Assembly: GCA_002245135.1 (NCBI GenBank)
Contig: NGBS01000589.1
Coordinates: 62,001-126,000 of the forward strand
Direction of reading: 5' to 3'
Origin: Proteromonas lacertae
Lineage: Eukaryota; Sar; Bigyra; Opalinata; Proteromonadidae
Length of the DNA stretch: 64,000 nucleotides
Part shown: positions 35,228-45,531 of the stretch, piece after piece
Numbering within the stretch: the stretch's first letter is position 1
How the letters are laid out: each line of letters starts with the position of its first letter
Notes under the pieces: model-generated
The model's input: only the letters and a program-made list of their open reading frames with translations
What the model was told of the DNA's origin: nothing
The model's database searches: none
Translations under genes and position numbers: made by a program

Positions 35228-35917
35228 TTCAATAAAGAATGAAATATTACTTTTCTTCACTTTTATTGGATATTCATTTCTCGCCTGTTTTTATCATTCA
35301 TCTGCTTTATATTTTCATCAATTTTCATGATAGATATACAAATATCATATATTTAGATAGAAATGACTGAAAATTAATGGATTAACATGTAATTTAATTA
35401 ATTTCTGTAATTTAGGAGTACCAACTTATGATAATACGTATTTACCATACAATAAAAATATTTCATATATAATAAGTAAAATATTCACTTGAATGTAATA
35501 GAAACTATAATTTTGATAAAGATGTATAATACTATCTATACTAAGATTTAAATTTCATTTACATCTGTAGTTATCTATAAAATATATATTGAACTATTTA
35601 TCTTCAATTATAAAGCTCATCTGTATGATATATTCTGATTTTTATTTTCTCACTTCAAACTAAAACTTGATTTTTCAATTTTGATTTTTTCGTTCCTTAT
35701 AACACAAATTTCTGTTTTCAAATTTCATATGAACCAAATAAACGATTTGCTTTTATCCAAAACAAATAAAATTCGAAAATATGTATTGATTATTAAATTC
35801 CCAACATTAAAATGAATGTATAAAAATAACATAGGTTCTTTTTAAATTCATTTAATACATCATTGCAAATATAGCAGATAATGCCATTTACATAGAATTA
35901 ATGAAACTAAAAATGTA
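35228..35917. other. Intergenic
   Basis: About 690 nt, AT-rich, stops in all frames; includes the upstream region of secreted copy A. No repeat or RNA gene seen. Confidence 0.4.
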
Positions 35918-36223
35918 TTACTCATATAGTATAAACAACAACAACAAAAAAGATATGGTTGCAAGTGTGAAGTATGTACCTGCTGCTTTAGGTTCAGTTG
36001 CATTACCTGTTGTTGGTACATCTGTAGTTGGAGCAGTTGTAGCACCAGTAGCTGTTGTTTCACCTGTTGCATCTTCAGCATCTACATTAGCGGCAATACA
36101 GAAAGCTAATGACATATTAATCTACATTGTTATTATACCTTGAGCAGCTATGAGGACGATGAAGAATAAACATAAGAATTTGGTCTAAATAATAATCAAA
36201 AACTATATTCATACAGAGTTCAT
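35918..36223 (-). CDS. Small secreted Thr/Ala-rich, probably GPI-anchored protein
   Basis: About 80 residues in three exons. Exon 1 is only MNS at 36223; a 30-nt intron leads to TKFLCLFFIVLIAAQ, completing a signal peptide; a second intron near 36104-36136 leads to AFCIAANVDAEDATGETT. The mature part is short, Thr/Ala/Gly-rich with an N-glycosylation sequon (GNAT). It ends in a hydrophobic tail (YFTLATISFLLLLFILYE) that could be a GPI signal. The tail is similar to the end of the next gene to the right (YFSLITISFL), suggesting shared origin or local exchange. Function unknown; likely a small surface peptide. Confidence 0.65.
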
Positions 36224-36615
36224 TGTTGAAATATTTTAAGATGAAGGAAATGAAGAGATTCTGAAGTGAAATGCCAAAGATTTAAAAATTTTGCGAAACG
36301 GTATATGACGAACTTGGTATCTTATATGCAAATGAAGGTTATTTAAATGACATTTAGTTAAAATAAACATAAAATCCCCGCTTATATACTTACTTTAAAT
36401 TGATGACCCATCTTGGTGTTTTTTTCATAGAAACTGTGTTTTTTAAGTTTTGAGAGTATGTATAAAGTACATCATGTTTTTATTTTTAAATCGAATTGAT
36501 TGTTGACCAGTATAATCCACATAAAAGAACACAACAGTATAGTCAATCAATAATAAATCTTAAAACATTACAAAAATCATAGTAATTAATAGCAATTACA
36601 AATAATTAAGAAGAA
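36224..36615. other. Intergenic
   Basis: About 390 nt of AT-rich spacer between two leftward secreted-protein genes. Nothing recognised. Confidence 0.4.
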
Positions 36616-37764
36616 CTAGTATTTTCTAATTTTTAAAAAGGATATTGTTATTAAGGAAAAATAAGAATTTGATACAGATGGTTGAGGTGGTATATTTGAT
36701 GGGAACTCAGTCAAATCATAAACTTCACCTTTTACTCTTTCACTCATCACACATGTTGTTCCTTCTACATATACACTAATTGTTCTCTCATCCATTCCAT
36801 CAGCTGTCATGTATATTTTATCGTATAAATCTTTATTTGATATATCTCTATTACAGAATAATAAATTACAAAATCTATACTTCAGAAGGATTGTTTCATT
36901 GATTTTCAACCCACTATTTCCAATTAATTTAAGTGCTTCATCATTATATCCATACACATAGGCACTATCAATCATCCACTTCAATTCAGTGATATTACTA
37001 TAAGCTATTGTAATATAATAAAATATAATATTATTATACTATCTGCCTTTTTATTAACATAAGTATATTCACATACAAAATAAACACCTGTTGCTTTACC
37101 ACCAGTCATATAATCAGCAGCAACTCTTGCTCTATTAGTCTTTAAAAACACAAAATCCATTGGATAACTATCAAATAAACAACCGGATTCCATCGGTTTC
37201 TTATTTGAGGTAGGTGCATCTGGAATATCTTTTGGAAATTCAGTGGAAGTGTAAACAACACCTTTTACTCTTTCACTCAATATGCATTGATCACCTTCTA
37301 CATATATTTTTATTGTTCTTTCATCCATAGCATCAGCCGTTTGATATAATGAGTTGTATAACGTCTTATTAGATACGTCGCTTAGAAAAATTGTTTGATT
37401 TATTTTTAAACCTTCATTTCCTATTGATTTAAGCCCTTCTTCGTTATATCCAAACACATAGGCAGAATTTATATCCCACTTCATTTCAGTGATGTTACTA
37501 TATGTATCACCTACTATATTCTTGTATGTATAAAAACAAACAAAGTAGACACCTGTTAAAGCTTTGTCTACCATATAATCTGCTCCAATTCTTGCTTTAC
37601 CAGTACTTAGAAATACGAAATCCATTGGAAAACTATCAAAATAGCATCCCGATGCCATTGGTTTCTGATCTGCGGCTTTTACAACTAATTCAAAAATGAA
37701 AATTGCATAAAAGTATACCAGAAGTTGCAATAACTACAATAAACAATACTAGAGTGTATTTCAT
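36616..37764 (-). CDS. Secreted two-repeat protein of the modular surface family
   Basis: Signal peptide MKYTLVLFIVVIATSVVKAA, start 37764, split by a 34-nt intron. The mature protein has two repeats of about 145 residues. Each reads KPM-[AE]-SGC-[YL]-FDS-[FY]-PMDFVF, then TGVYFVC-x-YTY, TYSNITE-[ML]-KW, SAYV-[FY]-GYN, GLKIN-[QE]-TI and MDERTI-x-[IV]-YVEG ending in ERVKG. Two Cys per repeat probably form a disulfide. The SG-x-Y/L-F-D-S opening and the Y-V-E-G...V-K-G end are shared with the genes at 33.9 and 60.1 kb. Two introns lie in repeat 2, none at those places in repeat 1. The C-terminus (YFSLITISFLKIRKY) looks like a GPI-type tail that turns basic, as if shortened. Confidence 0.75.
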
Positions 37765-38119
37765 CTAAAAATAACAATATGTAATGTAATTATACTAAAG
37801 AAATTAGAAGAAAAGAAATGAAATGAAAATTCAAATTTCTTACACGTGTAATTTAAAACACATGTTAAAGTAACATGTGCTGATTAAAAATGATTTTGTT
37901 TGTAATTGTCATCAGTTATACAAAAAATTAAAGCTGTATACAGTAAAACAATCAACAATCAAAACAATATCTCATAAATTCATAATATTTTAGTTAATAT
38001 ATACAAATAAAGATTAATTAACATATTTAAGATAATTTATATTACTCTTTTAAGAAGATCAACAACAAATTAAACATTTCAATAAAAATAACAACAATTA
38101 TAATTATAATTATTATACT
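37765..38119. other. Intergenic
   Basis: About 355 nt AT-rich spacer; no feature recognised. Confidence 0.4.
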
Positions 38120-40038
38120 TTACAATTCAGTGAGAAAATCTCCATCTTTAAAACGTAGTAATTTGCCATATGGAATTACTTTTGGTAATTCTATTCAAAA
38201 TTATAAAAATAATATGATAATACTTAGTCCACTTGGCATATACTTAAATGTAGGATTTGAAATAATCACATACTTCGATCTTAAGCTTGAATTATTAATT
38301 TTTTCAACTGTTTTTTCATCATATAATCCTTTAACATATTCATTCTTAAATACAGGATGTAAAATGAAATAATCTGCATTATCCATACTCTTATATTCTT
38401 CTTCATTATATTCAGTTCCTGCTACTGTCAATACATAATTATGATTATTCATTTTTACATTCAAACCAATGTATTTCCATTCACCTTCACCTTTGATGAT
38501 TGGTTTAAATTCTTCATTATTATTATTATTTGTATTATTATTAATAATATATTTAAAATGATATGAATCTATATCAAATTCATCAGTTTCTATAATATCA
38601 AATATTTCACTTATTTCAACAGGTCGAACATCACCATTTCTATCAGTATAACCTTCCACAATCGGTATTAACTTCTCTTCCAACAACTGTTTAGTATTCT
38701 TTGGACAATATATCTTAGTTATTAGATATATTCCTTTAGTCTCTGGATGTAGTTTTGATTTAGTTGATGTTGGTGGTGAATAATGTCTTGTCCACATTGC
38801 TTGTTCTATTCCACTACTATGAGTACTCTTTAAATCAGTGATAATAATACAATATAAATCATGTAAACTAATTCCCAATTCTAATAGACTTTGAGGCATA
38901 AATACACCACAATTCACCAATACGAATCCTAATGGTGTATTAATAATATATCCGTTATCAAGATAAGGTAATGTTGATTGATATTGTGTACCTGCTGATA
39001 TGAGTGTAAATTCATCTTTTGGATTGATTTCATCCCAATTGATGGATGGTGGTGGTGTAATTGGTTCTGTAGGTTTGAATGTGCCAGTCTAAATATAATA
39101 GATAATGAAATATTAATATATACTTCTACTACTTTATCAGTAATAATGAATGTCTGACCTCTCTTTGCTACTCCTCTAAATCCATCATTCTTCAACATTT
39201 CATCTTTTGGAATGCAATTAGTTCCCATAATTATTGTCCTATTCCTATCATTTTCAGGTAATGATTCCTTCATATCAGGATAATGAGCATGCACTGTACC
39301 TTTATAACTTGGATACATCATGCAATCGTGGAAGATTATCTATTAATTTAAAAAAATGATAAATAATAAATACTTTACTATCTGGGAATCTCTTATGTAT
39401 ATTTGATCTAAATTCAGAATCACCTGAAAACACTATTTCGAGTGATTTTCGAAAGATTTGAAATCCATAAGCTGGTTTATCAACTTTATCACCTGTACCG
39501 TGATATACACGGAAATATTTAAATTGAAATCCACCAAACTCTAATGATAAGTCAGGATAGATTGATAGAGGATGATGAACGAATATCTCTTCATATTTCA
39601 CTAAACGATATTTTCCATCTGCATCTTGAGTATACCATTGCATTGAAGGTTCTAGATATTTTCTAAGTCGTTCTAATACATCTGGTGCGGAGTATATATG
39701 TGTTTTGAAGTGTTTTGGGACTTTACCACCAAAATATCTCATCCAAGCTATATGTTCTATCCCATTAACATGATCACCATGAATCTATTGAGTATAATAT
39801 TTGAATTAAGTACATGAGTAAGTAATATGCCTGCTATAGCCTCAAAAGGAAGATTTAGTGATATTAACTCATATGGCATCGTTCCACCACAATCTATCAC
39901 TAATGGGCCTTTTTCTGTCCATAACACTGCATTATTATTAGAGTTTAATCTTGCATCACAGAGAGCACTTCCAGTACCACCAAAGGTCAATTGAATACAC
40001 TAGATGATAATATGAGTAAGATATACATCTGAATTCAT
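38120..40038 (-). CDS. Double metallo-beta-lactamase protein, RNase Z-like
   Basis: Starts with a 4-codon exon (MNSD) at 40038 and ends FKDGDFLTEL at 38120; about five introns of 27-35 nt, one of which splits the metal-binding motif. The N-terminal half is an intact metallo-beta-lactamase fold: TFGGTGSALCDAR, LVIDCG, THIHGDHVNGIEH (HxHxDH), FRVYHGTGD, IVFSGDSEF (the metal Asp), and IIFHDCMM then VHAHY. This resembles the RNase Z/ElaC branch of hydrolases. The C-terminal half repeats the fold (GFVLVNCG, then ITDLKSTHSSGIEQAMW), but the HxHxDH ligands are lost, so it is probably inactive. Long-form tRNase Z has the opposite arrangement, with the active half last. No signal peptide. Substrate unknown. 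Confidence 0.78.
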
Positions 40039-40576
40039 AAAAACAATAATTTATAACTGAAAAACGAAAAACGGATCTTTTTTTTTGTGTATTTCAACAC
40101 ACGATTTATTCATATCCAAAAGTTTTATTAATATAATTTTGTTATGAATGATTTATTTATATAGGAATATATAATGTCAAAATAAAACAAGCGCTGTTAT
40201 ACTTATTTTAGATCTGTATATAATGTATATACCAAAATAACATAGATATTATCGATTTTAAATTACTTCTACTGATATTTAGTCAAATATAAGAAAATAG
40301 GCAATTTGATTAAGCTAAGCTAAAATGTATTTTTTAATTTGTAGCATTATTAATAAAGAAGAAGAAGAAAAATACATGATATGATAATTAGTAATTAAAA
40401 TGAATAATTAATGTTAATTAACATTTATGATTATTGTTTTTGAATTGTTTTTGTTTATTATTTATATATTTAATAAGGATTGAAACATAAGTCACTTCTT
40501 TTAAGGGAGCAAAACTCCCCATTTTTTAAAAAGAATTTAATAAAATAAAATATAAGAAATAGCTTAATTATGGATG
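40039..40576. other. Intergenic
   Basis: About 540 nt upstream of the double metallo-beta-lactamase gene; AT-rich with A and T runs; no gene recognised. Confidence 0.4.
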
Positions 40577-41208
40577 TTAATTGTTGTTCCCCGTATGGCG
40601 GAAATCTATATTGCAGAATGATTCAATCAAAACTAATATGATATTCATGATGTTCGGAGTTAGTTATTAACAAATATATAGTTAGTTTGTCATATAAGCT
40701 ACATCTGTGATATACTTTTTTATGAACTTCATTATTATCAATATTAAACTAATTTTTGTATATTTTCTATTTTAATGTATCAGTCACTAATACAGTCTAA
40801 AATACATTATCTGATATGAATAGAATACATTATTTTTAATGTTAATGTAATAAAAAAGGAAATTAAAGAGCAGGCTTGAGTGAGGCTTGAACTTCTTTTT
40901 TCTTTTTTCTTTTTTAACCACCTTAACATTAAAAATAATGTATTCTATTCATATCAGATAATGTATTTTAGACTGTATTAGTGACTGATACATTAAAATA
41001 GAAAATATACAAAAATTAGTTTAATATTGATAATAATGAAGTTCATAAAAAAGTATATCACAGATGTAGCTCATATGACAAACTAACTATATATTTGTTA
41101 ATAACTAACTCCGAACATCATGAATATCATATTAGTTTTGATTGAATCATTCTGCAATATAGATTTCCGCCATACGGGGATTTCCGCCATACGGGGAACA
41201 ACAGTTAA
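40577..41208. mobile_element. Foldback (MITE-like) element with TTAA flanks
   Basis: Two arms, 40581-40845 and 40923-41204, are reverse complements over about 265 nt; by eye I find two mismatches plus a 17-nt insertion in the right arm. A 77-nt loop separates them. The outer ends read TTGTTGTTCCCCGTATGGCG and, on the other strand, CTGTTGTTCCCCGTATGGCG. The CCCCGTATGGCGGAAAT unit is present twice at the right end and once at the left. TTAA flanks both sides (40577-40580 and 41205-41208), the target duplication expected of piggyBac-type elements. No coding sequence inside, so it would be non-autonomous. The near identity of the arms implies recent origin or ongoing arm conversion. Confidence 0.88.
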
Positions 41209-41322
41209 TAACACACATTAGATTGACTTTATTCAATAAGTATTTGATTAAAACTATCAAGTATAATTTATTATAATATTGTATATGATCTGCAAGTAAT
41301 ATAGCTTCGTTGATAACATATT

Positions 41323-41620
41323 CTATTCACTTTCAGAAGTTTTAGAAATATCAGTATTGCTATCACTATCACTAATATCAATATTATTAAACTTTAAATC
41401 AAAATTTATTCTAAACTCATGTTTGACGTTATCTATATATATAAGATTGAATGTTTATTATAAGTTAATTACACTTATTACATTCTATCCACATATTTAA
41501 ACTGTTGAAAGTTAATACTGCTAATTCCTTATCATGAATGACATATTTTATATTTCTATTGCTGTTTAGCTTTTGATATATGAAAATATAGGTTTTCTTT
41601 TTTTAATATTTTGTTATAGC
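41323..41620 (-). CDS. Small hypothetical gene (two 3' exons visible)
   Basis: Not recognised. Reading leftward, an exon with TYIFIYQKLNSNRN, then KYVIHDKELAVLTFNSLNMW and IECN, is followed by a probable intron of about 43 nt near 41445. A last exon, DNVKHEFRINFDLKFNNIDI, then runs to a Ser/Asp-rich end (SDSDSN...SESE) and a TAG at 41323. The mixture of W, C, H and conserved-looking hydrophobics makes it more coding-like than the opposite strand. The first exon and start are unresolved, and the donor is a weak GTGTAA. It sits just right of the foldback element. Confidence 0.45.
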
Positions 41621-41874
41621 AAAAGCTACAAGAATTAATAATGATGGTAAATATTTTATGTATATTGAGTATAGTTGTTGGTTATTGATGAATACTCCAA
41701 ATGTCCCATTTCAAAAGATTGTGTTATATATTTCCATTCTAAATTTATCTATTAAAACAATTCTTTCATTACCTTTCTGGTAATAATTAGCTTACAAGGA
41801 ATAAAAAGAATTATTTTTTCTAAAATGTTAAAAAGCTTGGCTTGGTTTTTTCAGTTTTTTTAATTTTTTGAAAA

Positions 41875-44800
41875 ATGTCACAAAAAGGGTCTGAATTATT
41901 CCCTGATGTACATCTCAAAATGAGTAAAAAGATTGCTCAGCTTACAAAAGTCATATATCATCTCAATACAAAGAACGATGATCATGATTTAGAAATATCA
42001 AAACTAAACGAAAGACATCAAGGTGAAATACAGCAAATACTCAGAGATGCTGCAGCTAAAGTTAATCAATTTAAAGGAATGCTTGATGCTAGACAAGTTT
42101 GTTTTCTGTTGATTATATATTAAAATAGGAAACAGCGAAAATAGCAGAGCAACTCAAAAACGTTCAAAATGCGTATGAAAAAGAAAAACAGAAAGCCATT
42201 GACGAACTAGACAAATTCAAACAAACAGTTGAACAGAAAGATGAAGAAACCGAGAAATTACATAAAATAAAAATAAATCAAATGAGAAGAGAAGTAGATC
42301 AGATGAAAGAGCAATTTCAAACCAAATTAAACCAATTCATTGAATTCCAAAAGCTAATGGAGAAAAACAATAATTTAACATCTTCAGAGATTGATAAATT
42401 AAAGAAAAGTCATCAAACTGAAGTAGATAATTTAGTAAAAGAATATAATGATAAATACAATAACATGTTGAATGAAAAACTAAATGAATTAGAAAATCAA
42501 TCTGCAAGATATGAAAATGAAATGAAAAGATTGAGAGATAATTTTCAGAATGAAATAAATGAATTAAAGAAAAGACATGAAAATGAACTTCAAGATTTAA
42601 GTCAAAATGCAAATAATGATGTTGAAAATAGAATCAAACAAATTGTATAATTATAAATATTATATATATATATATAGAATGAGAGACATAATAAAGAAAT
42701 AAACGAATTAAGAACACAAATGCAAGAAAAAGTGAATAATTTACTACAACAAATCCAAAATTTAAAAACTCAAAATGACATATTAAACAGTGATAAACAA
42801 TCATTAGAAAGACAAATAGAACAATTGCAAAATGAAATAAAAGATTTACAATTCAAATTACAAATGGAAGCAGAAGCAAAGGAGCAATTAGAGAAGATGA
42901 GTGGTTCAAGTTTAGACGAAGCGAAAGCAGCAGTAACTGCAAGAGAGAAAGAAAATAAGATATTAGCAGCGAAAATTGAGGAATTGTGTCAGGAATTAGA
43001 TAAGAAAAAGAATGAAATACAATTGTTGAATGAAACTATAAATGAATTACAGCAAACATTGAATAAGGAAAGATCACAAAGTTCAAATGTATTTTTATTG
43101 TATTTTCATTATATTTTTATAGTTAAATGATGCTATAAGTGAAATACGAATAGAAATGAACAAACAAATTGAAAAATTAAAACAAACAATTGAAAAACAG
43201 CGTTTAGAAATTGAAAAACTAAATCAAGAATTGAAAAAGAGTAAAAATGAGAATGATAAATTGATTGCTGATTATACACAACAAATAAAAGACTTAAAAA
43301 CAAAAATTGAAACACTTTCAGTTGAATTAGCAGTATCATTTATTGATTATCATTATTTATTAAAATAGACAAAACAAATGGAGATGGCGAATAGTAATCA
43401 AAGCACAAACACAGTTATACAAAACTTAAATAAACAATTATCAGATTATAAATCTCAATTAGAAGAAATGACACAAAAATACAATGAATTAAAAGAATCG
43501 AGTGAAAATGAAATTAAAGAGTTAAAAACAAAGATAACAGAATTAGAAGAATTATTAAAGAATAATGAATTACAATATCAGAATGAAAATAGAATGTTAA
43601 ATGAAACTTATACTAAACAAATCGAAGACTTGAAGAACAAATATGAAAAAGAAATAAAGCTACTCACTGATAAATATGAAAGTGAAAAATCTTCCAGTGA
43701 AAATGATAACATTGAGAAAATAAGATGTTTAAATCAAAATATTGAAGAATTGAATAAACAGATGGAAGATATGAAAGTAGAATATCAAAGTATAAATAAT
43801 ATGTTATAATTATTGTTATTTTAAATAGGACAAATTGATGATTTAAATGCACAAATCAACGAATTGTTCAACAAGAATCAATCATTAGAGAATCAATTAG
43901 TAGAAAATACTAAGAATTCATTATTATCAAAGAATCAAGAGTTATCAAAAATGAAAGCTGAATTTGAGAGAGAAAAAGAAAGAGATTTGATGAATTTACA
44001 ATTGAGTTTAGAATCAAAATATAAACAAGAAATTGAAGCAATCAAAAGAGAATTTGAAAATAAGAAAATGTCTTTAGAAAGTGAATTAAGAGAAAAACTG
44101 TCAAATTTGAGCAACCACAGTTCAGAAATAACTAAGAAATACGAGGAAGAAATAAAAGGATTAAAAGGCAAAATAAATGAATTAAATATGGAAATAGAAA
44201 AGTTGAAGAAATCACATCAAAATGAAGTAAATGAGATTGAAAATAGACATAAAAAAGTGTTTGAGGATTTGGAAAATACACACAAGAAAGATTTAATAAA
44301 TAAAGAGAATGAAATGAAAGAAAAATATGAAACAATGTTAGACAATTTAACCAAAAATAATGGTTCAAAAATTGATGAATTGAAGTTAAAAATAAAAGAA
44401 TTAGAGAGTAGATATAATGATGAAATAAATAAGTTGAAAAATGACAGTGCAAAGACAATGAAAGATTCATTGGAAACACTGAAAATAAAACATGAAAAAG
44501 AGATAAAAGAGTTAGAAGAAAGATATAAAAAAGAAAGTGAGAACAAAGTCAATAATTTAACCAAAGAATATGAATCAAAGATATTGAAATTGAATAGTGA
44601 TTTAGATCAATCAAACACAAAAATAACTGAACTAACATCGAAATTAAGTGATTTAGAAACAAGTTACAATATACTTCAAAAAGATTACGAAGAGTTAAAA
44701 GAATCATCGACAAATAAATACAATAAATTAAAAGAAGAGATGGATAAAAAACTAAACAATTTAAGAATTGCACAAAAAGAAGAATTAGATAGAATAATGG

Positions 44801-45165
44801 AAGAAAATATCCACGAAACTCACGCTCTACAAGAAGAATTTGAAAATACAAAGAGTTTAATGAATGAACAATACAATCAATTGAAAAGTGAATATGATAA
44901 ATTGAAGAAGAGATTTGATAATAGAGAATCAAGAGAAGAAGATATAGCTGAGATTCATAAATTGAAAAGATTAGTGAAAGAGAAAGATGAATTAGTGAAA
45001 AAGACACAAGAAGATATGAAATACTTTAAATTGGAATTGTTAAATCGTGAAGAAAACTTTAATAAATTGTTTGGTAAAAGTCCAAATGTTGGAGTGATGA
45101 ATGTAATTCCTGATAATGGTGGAATGGCTGCTGTTACTGGTAAGAAAACCAAACGAAATAAATAG
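41875..45165 (+). CDS. FAM184-like long coiled-coil protein
   Basis: About 1,040 residues of coiled coil. The start at 41875 is followed by HLKMSKKIAQLTKVIYHLNT then KNDDHDLEI, the N-terminal signature of the FAM184A/B family, which I recognise closely. Then HQGEIQQILRDAAAKVNQFK also matches. The rest is heptad-rich Glu/Lys/Leu/Asn sequence, unbroken to 45165; the last residues (VGVMNVIPDNGGMAAVTGKK) are non-coiled. Five introns, at about 42099-42129, 42647-42678, 43088-43121, 43331-43366 and 43791-43829. FAM184 proteins are poorly characterised. No motor or membrane domain. A flagellar or cytoskeletal role is inference. Confidence 0.85.
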
Positions 45166-45531
45166 AAGATTTTGTATAGTAATAGATTCTTATTTTGGTT
45201 GTTGTAGTTGTTGATTATAATTTTATTAAACAATAATACTTGATTTCATCCAGACTATTTTATAATTATTATAACACACAAGTAAAAGAAATATTTAGTA
45301 GATGGAATAAGAGTGGGATCTGACACTTGCATTGTTCTGATTGTAATTCAAGTTGCATTTCTAATCAGCATGTATTTTTGTTTATTAAATCAAGCAATAT
45401 TCATATTTTCTATTAGTAGTTTAATTTATAAGAATATTTATTGGTTGAAATAGGTTTGATTGATCAAACATAAATCATCTCAAAACCTATTTTATAGTGT
45501 CTAGAAGAAGTTTGTTGGGTAATCATTAGAA
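45166..45531. other. Intergenic
   Basis: About 365 nt AT-rich spacer between two rightward genes; no feature recognised. Confidence 0.4.

Noticed and set aside
43935-45007. Long open frames on the minus strand opposite the FAM184-like gene
   Set aside because: They are rich in Ser, Phe and Leu, as expected of the reverse complement of Glu/Lys/Leu coiled-coil codons; no domains.
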